Source: a virus
Virus record (IMG/VR): IMGVR_UViG_3300032675_001827
Span: 1-64,000 of that record
Direction: 5' to 3' (one strand)
DNA length: 64,000 bases
Made by a program: the position numbers and the translations under genes
Part shown: in pieces, positions 52,159 through 64,000 of the stretch
Layout: each line of letters starts with the position of its first letter
Position numbering within the stretch: position 1 is the first letter of the stretch
The notes under the pieces: model-generated
Seen by the model: only the letters and a program-made list of their open reading frames with translations
What the model was told of the DNA's origin: nothing
Databases searched by the model: none

Positions 52159-52666
52159 TGTTCCCCATTGTTGCGTTTTCTTCTGTAGCACCTTCTGCAT
52201 TGGCATCTTCGACGGTCTCAGCGTCTTCGATCCGATCATCATATAGGTTCATAACTTCATCTTCTATGTCTTCTATGAAACGTCTTGGAATAAGCATTTC
52301 AACTATCCATACTTTTTCAACTTTAATCTTTGGCTTGTGTGTACCAGGTTGATAATCTGAAGGAGTTTTAACTTTAATAGGAACTTTTTCGTTTACCAAT
52401 TGGAATTTGATTTTAGTTCCATGCCCTAGTAATCGTACTCCGCCCATTGGGTCAGGCATCTGTTTGTGAGGCCATTTAAACGTAACACCTATCCAATAAG
52501 GTTTAACATAAGGGCCACCGATTAGCTCGCCATGCATCCAATTTTTAAACGCATATAGATCATTTCTATCAAGGTAGTCTTCAATAGAAATCATGATGTC
52601 TATAAGGTCTGGGCTATCACTAATCCTTTTTATGACCTGCAAAACTGTGTTGTTTGTATTATCCAT
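52139..52666 (-). CDS. Conserved T4-type phage protein, possibly virion
   Basis: 175 residues: SDSPDLIDIMISIEDYLDRNDLYAFKNWMHGELIGGPYVKPYWIGVTFKWPHKQMPDPMGG is a strongly conserved-looking block that I remember from T4-type phages as a hypothetical or virion protein. The C-terminus is acidic (DAETVEDANAEGATEENA). The ATG follows TATAAATA by seven bases, giving a near-leaderless late transcript. Confidence 0.7.
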   Translation of the reverse strand: MDNTNNTVLQVIKRISDSPDLIDIMISIEDYLDRNDLYAFKNWMHGELIGGPYVKPYWIGVTFKWPHKQMPDPMGGVRLLGHGTKIKFQLVNEKVPIKVKTPSDYQPGTHKPKIKVEKVWIVEMLIPRRFIEDIEDEVMNLYDDRIEDAETVEDANAEGATEENATMGNNEQAEI

Positions 52667-52673
52667 TGCAATG

Positions 52674-52681
52674 TATTTATA
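52674..52681 (-). promoter_or_regulatory. T4 late-type promoter TATAAATA
   Basis: Perfect box, seven bases before ATG 52666. Confidence 0.65.
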
Positions 52682-52697
52682 ATAACAACATCGTAAA

Positions 52698-53652
52698 TTA
52701 TTGTTTGTATTTTGTTATAACGACATCGCCGGGCTCGATACAAGTACTTTTGGTGCAGATAACAGGTTCTGTTAACAGTTGCACATTAGATAAATCACCA
52801 ATCAATTTAATTCCGCAAATTCCTGCATAAACTATACCCGATGGCACAACGCAAATGGTTTCCTGTCCAGCATGACATTTCCAACCTGTAAAATGATTGA
52901 GATCGTTTCTTATAATCCAATTTCTAGCATATATACGATTGAATTCTTCTTTTTCATCACTTTCGTTTATTAATGAAATTTTATCAAATGTTTTTGATTT
53001 CCATTTAGCGACGTGTAATTTTGTTATTTCCGGAGTTGTGTCATGTGTAGAGTCTTGTGTAGTTAGATAATTTCTTTGTGATTCTGTATAGCTCTGTGGA
53101 TCCTTTCTTTTTCCATTTGCATCTAGAGCGTTAATTACTTTTCTATTGGCCCTGTTACCAAATTTATCCCGAATAATTTCATATCGTTTCACACTGGCAT
53201 CCCAATCCTCTGCATCCATTGAGCAATTAAATCTCACGTCGCATTCTCTAGCCAACAGAAATTCTCCTAAAGCAACTATTTTTCCAATATCTGTTTCATT
53301 ATGTGTGGATAATATGACATTATCTGGTATTCTTTTTAGATTTTGCCACCATTGCACTGATCTTGACCCATTTGAGATTAGAACTGTATAGATTTCTGGG
53401 TCTAGCACTTCTATTATATCAGGCAAATGTTTATAGGTTGTGGGTTCTCCGCCTGTCAAAACCAGTGTTATTTTCTTGCCTTGTTTCTTTTGTTCGTTTA
53501 ACCAGTTACAAAATCCAAGGACTTTTTCAATAGGCTGAGAATTAAGACTTTTTACATCCTTTTTTATGCTGCCATTCTTCACAGTATGAACATGAAAAAT
53601 TGCAATACTCAGTTAATACCCAAAAAACTTCTAGATGTAGCTGTGTAGGCAT
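52698..53652 (-). pseudogene. Radical SAM protein gene with a frameshift
   Basis: The 5' part from ATG 53652 reads MPTQLHLEVFWVLTEYCNFSCSYC..., which has the CxxxCxxC cluster motif, but goes on to a stop after GCKKS. The rest of the protein is in the next frame (from 53582): VLTGGEPTTYKHLPDIIEV (GGEP SAM-binding motif), VILSTHNE, then HAGQETICVVPSGIVYAGICG with further cysteines. Removing one A from the A6 run (plus-strand 53560-53565) joins both as HKKDVKSLNS. As it stands the gene is broken unless a frameshift occurs; a sequencing error in the homopolymer is also possible. Substrate unknown. Confidence 0.75.
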
Positions 53653-53706
53653 AATACCGCACAGCTGAGAAAATTTACTGTTCATATAAAAGCTTTTATA
53701 ACCTTT

Positions 53707-54459
53707 CTAAGATTTTGCATACCATTTCAAAATTGTAGAAATTACAGGATGACGTTCTACATCATTTTTAGTAAATTCTATAACTTTAATACGATCGTGC
53801 GATTCAAATCTATTTAGAAAATCAGTTAATCCGTTTTTTTGTCCTCGATCACTTTGGTCAATGTCTCCGGTAACAATGATCTTGCTACCTTCGCCAATTC
53901 TAGTCAAAACGCTTACCATACTATTAGGTGTTGTATTTTGGCCTTCATCTACTATCACTATGCTGTTTTTCAAAGTACGTCCTCTGACAAACGCCATTGG
54001 TAGCAGTTCTATTACATTTTCTTCTATCATAGCCTGTATTTCTTTTACAGAATAATATTCTTCGAAAATTTCTAAAATAGGTCTGGTCCAAGGAGCCATT
54101 TTAGCATAAATGTCGCCTGGCAAAAATCCTATGTCCCTGTCATCTAATGCAATGTTAGGACGTGTTATAACAATTTTATTGATTACGTGTTCTTTGAGTT
54201 GTTGAATTGCATAAAGTGTGGCTATGTAACTCTTTCCAGTTCCTGCTGGACCGGTAGCAAAAACAATGTCTACCTTTGGATTATCAAGCGCATCTATGTA
54301 AGCTTCTTGCGCTAGGTTTTTAGGAAGTAAAATAACTTTTTGTTTTATTGGCTTTCTATAGTTGTTTATATCTATTATATTTTCTTTTGATTGATTGTTT
54401 GAATAGCTGCGTGTTTTCTGATCTGCCTTATAACCGGCGTGCTTTAAACGTCTGCTCAA
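53707..54459 (-). CDS. phoH: PhoH-like ATPase
   Basis: 250 residues from TTG 54459, which has AGGAGAATCAA before it. VFATGPAGTGKSYIA is Walker A; SIVIVDEGQNTTP is Walker B; KIVITRPNIALDD and IIVTGDIDQSD are the other typical motifs. PhoH proteins are P-loop ATPases common in marine and freshwater phages; an RNA-helicase-like role is suggested but not settled. The family's usual length is about 250-350. Divergent from the fibre gene at 54587. Confidence 0.93.
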   Translation of the reverse strand: MSRRLKHAGYKADQKTRSYSNNQSKENIIDINNYRKPIKQKVILLPKNLAQEAYIDALDNPKVDIVFATGPAGTGKSYIATLYAIQQLKEHVINKIVITRPNIALDDRDIGFLPGDIYAKMAPWTRPILEIFEEYYSVKEIQAMIEENVIELLPMAFVRGRTLKNSIVIVDEGQNTTPNSMVSVLTRIGEGSKIIVTGDIDQSDRGQKNGLTDFLNRFESHDRIKVIEFTKNDVERHPVISTILKWYAKS

Positions 54460-54494
54460 TTGATTCTCCTTAATACAAAGGGTTCATGTCTATT

Positions 54495-54523
54495 TACCAG
54501 TTTGAATCAAATTCAAACTGGTA
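54495..54523. other. 12-bp inverted repeat between divergent genes
   Basis: TACCAGTTTGAA, loop TCAAA, TTCAAACTGGTA. It lies in the 5' region of phoH and upstream of the fibre promoter. No U-tract, so it may be an operator or an mRNA structure rather than a terminator. Confidence 0.6.
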
Positions 54524-54532
54524 TCGCTATAG

Positions 54533-60508
<5,976 letters not shown>

Positions 60509-60521
60509 AAGGCAACTAAAA

Positions 60522-60869
60522 ATGGCAGGTTTACCACTTAATACATTTAAAAGCGTTCCGGTTCCGGTTACTACAGAAACTCAAGTTATATATACGGCAC
60601 CTTTGGGGATAACAAGTATAGTCCTTATGGCACAGGTATCAAATGTTGTACCTACTGCACCAGCTCCAACTGTTAATTTTATGCATTACAGTTATAAAAC
60701 AGGATTAACTACCTATATCGTTTACCAAGCAGTTGTTCCACCAAATGATGCTCTTATACTTTTAGGTGGAAAATTAGTTTTAGAGACCGGGGATCAAATA
60801 TCTGTAGTCGGCAGTGCAAACAGTGCTATGCAGTTTATAGCAAGCATATTAGAAACTGCAAACCAATAG
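60522..60869 (+). CDS. Small virion protein
   Basis: 115 residues. FKSVPVPVTTETQVIYTAPLGITSIVLMAQVSN, then GGKLVLETGDQISVVGS and IASILETANQ. This is a small beta-structured protein found near fibre genes in T4-type phages, with an otherwise unknown role. AAAGGCAACTAAAA precedes the ATG; directly follows the giant fibre gene. Confidence 0.75.
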   Translation: MAGLPLNTFKSVPVPVTTETQVIYTAPLGITSIVLMAQVSNVVPTAPAPTVNFMHYSYKTGLTTYIVYQAVVPPNDALILLGGKLVLETGDQISVVGSANSAMQFIASILETANQ

Positions 60870-60924
60870 CATAATATATTCATATTCTCGCTAAATACCT
60901 AATAATTAAATCTTAAGGTTCTAA

Positions 60925-64000
<3,076 letters not shown>

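Overview
This 64 kb window is part of the genome of a large tailed phage that looks like a T4-type myovirus. No host chromosomal gene is recognisable. The evidence for this is the adjacent rIIA and rIIB homologues, phoH, dCMP deaminase, very long collagen-like and repeat-built tail-fibre proteins, many small conserved phage ORFs with ATGA overlaps, four homing endonucleases, and two promoter classes: host sigma-70-like sites and T4 late-type TATAAATA boxes. The host is very probably Gram-negative, because the phage carries a complete lpxC (lipid A pathway). The DNA is AT-rich apart from the first ~1.5 kb. No tRNA gene, CRISPR array, integrase or reverse transcriptase was seen.

Layout. 1-9.3 kb: small accessory genes (66-nt repeat protein, a GIY-YIG endonuclease beside a nucleotidyltransferase-like remnant, a CYTH protein, cupin, GNAT, a radical SAM enzyme). 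9.3-13.1 kb: dnaK split by a group I intron that carries a GIY-YIG endonuclease, then a convergent release-factor gene with an in-frame UGA. 13.2-19.6 kb: small metabolic genes (GNAT with a 15-nt start-codon repeat, PP-loop ATPase, dCMP deaminase, SGNH hydrolase, Nudix). 19.6-22.2 kb: a Thg1-like 3'-5' polymerase, an endonuclease and a duplicated Thg1 tail. 22.2-27.9 kb: rIIA, rIIB, lpxC, a 2OG oxygenase and a glycosyltransferase. 27.9-31 kb: a Vsr-like endonuclease and ribosomal protein bL33. 31-38.7 kb, minus strand: fibre proteins, clpA, peptide deformylase, dnaJ/cbpA. 38.7-47.6 kb: sugar nucleotidyltransferase, cupin, a RuBisCO-like protein and four glycan-type enzymes. 47.6-54.5 kb: infA (IF-1), two more 2OG-type oxygenases, a phosphoribosyltransferase, structural-looking genes, a frameshifted radical SAM gene, phoH. 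54.5-64 kb: tail-fibre genes, the last one running off the window.

Taken together, the phage carries a set of translation and proteostasis parts: IF-1, bL33, an RF1-type release factor, peptide deformylase, a Thg1-like enzyme, DnaK, a DnaJ-family protein and ClpA. Each would act on the host ribosome or proteome. A second theme is the cell surface and glycans: LpxC, several glycosyltransferases, a GH130-like/methyltransferase fusion, a sugar nucleotidyltransferase and a RuBisCO-like protein in the same gene run. Several genes are interrupted (in-frame UGA, UAG, UAA, two homopolymer frameshifts). These may be recoding, decay or sequence error, and each is listed separately.
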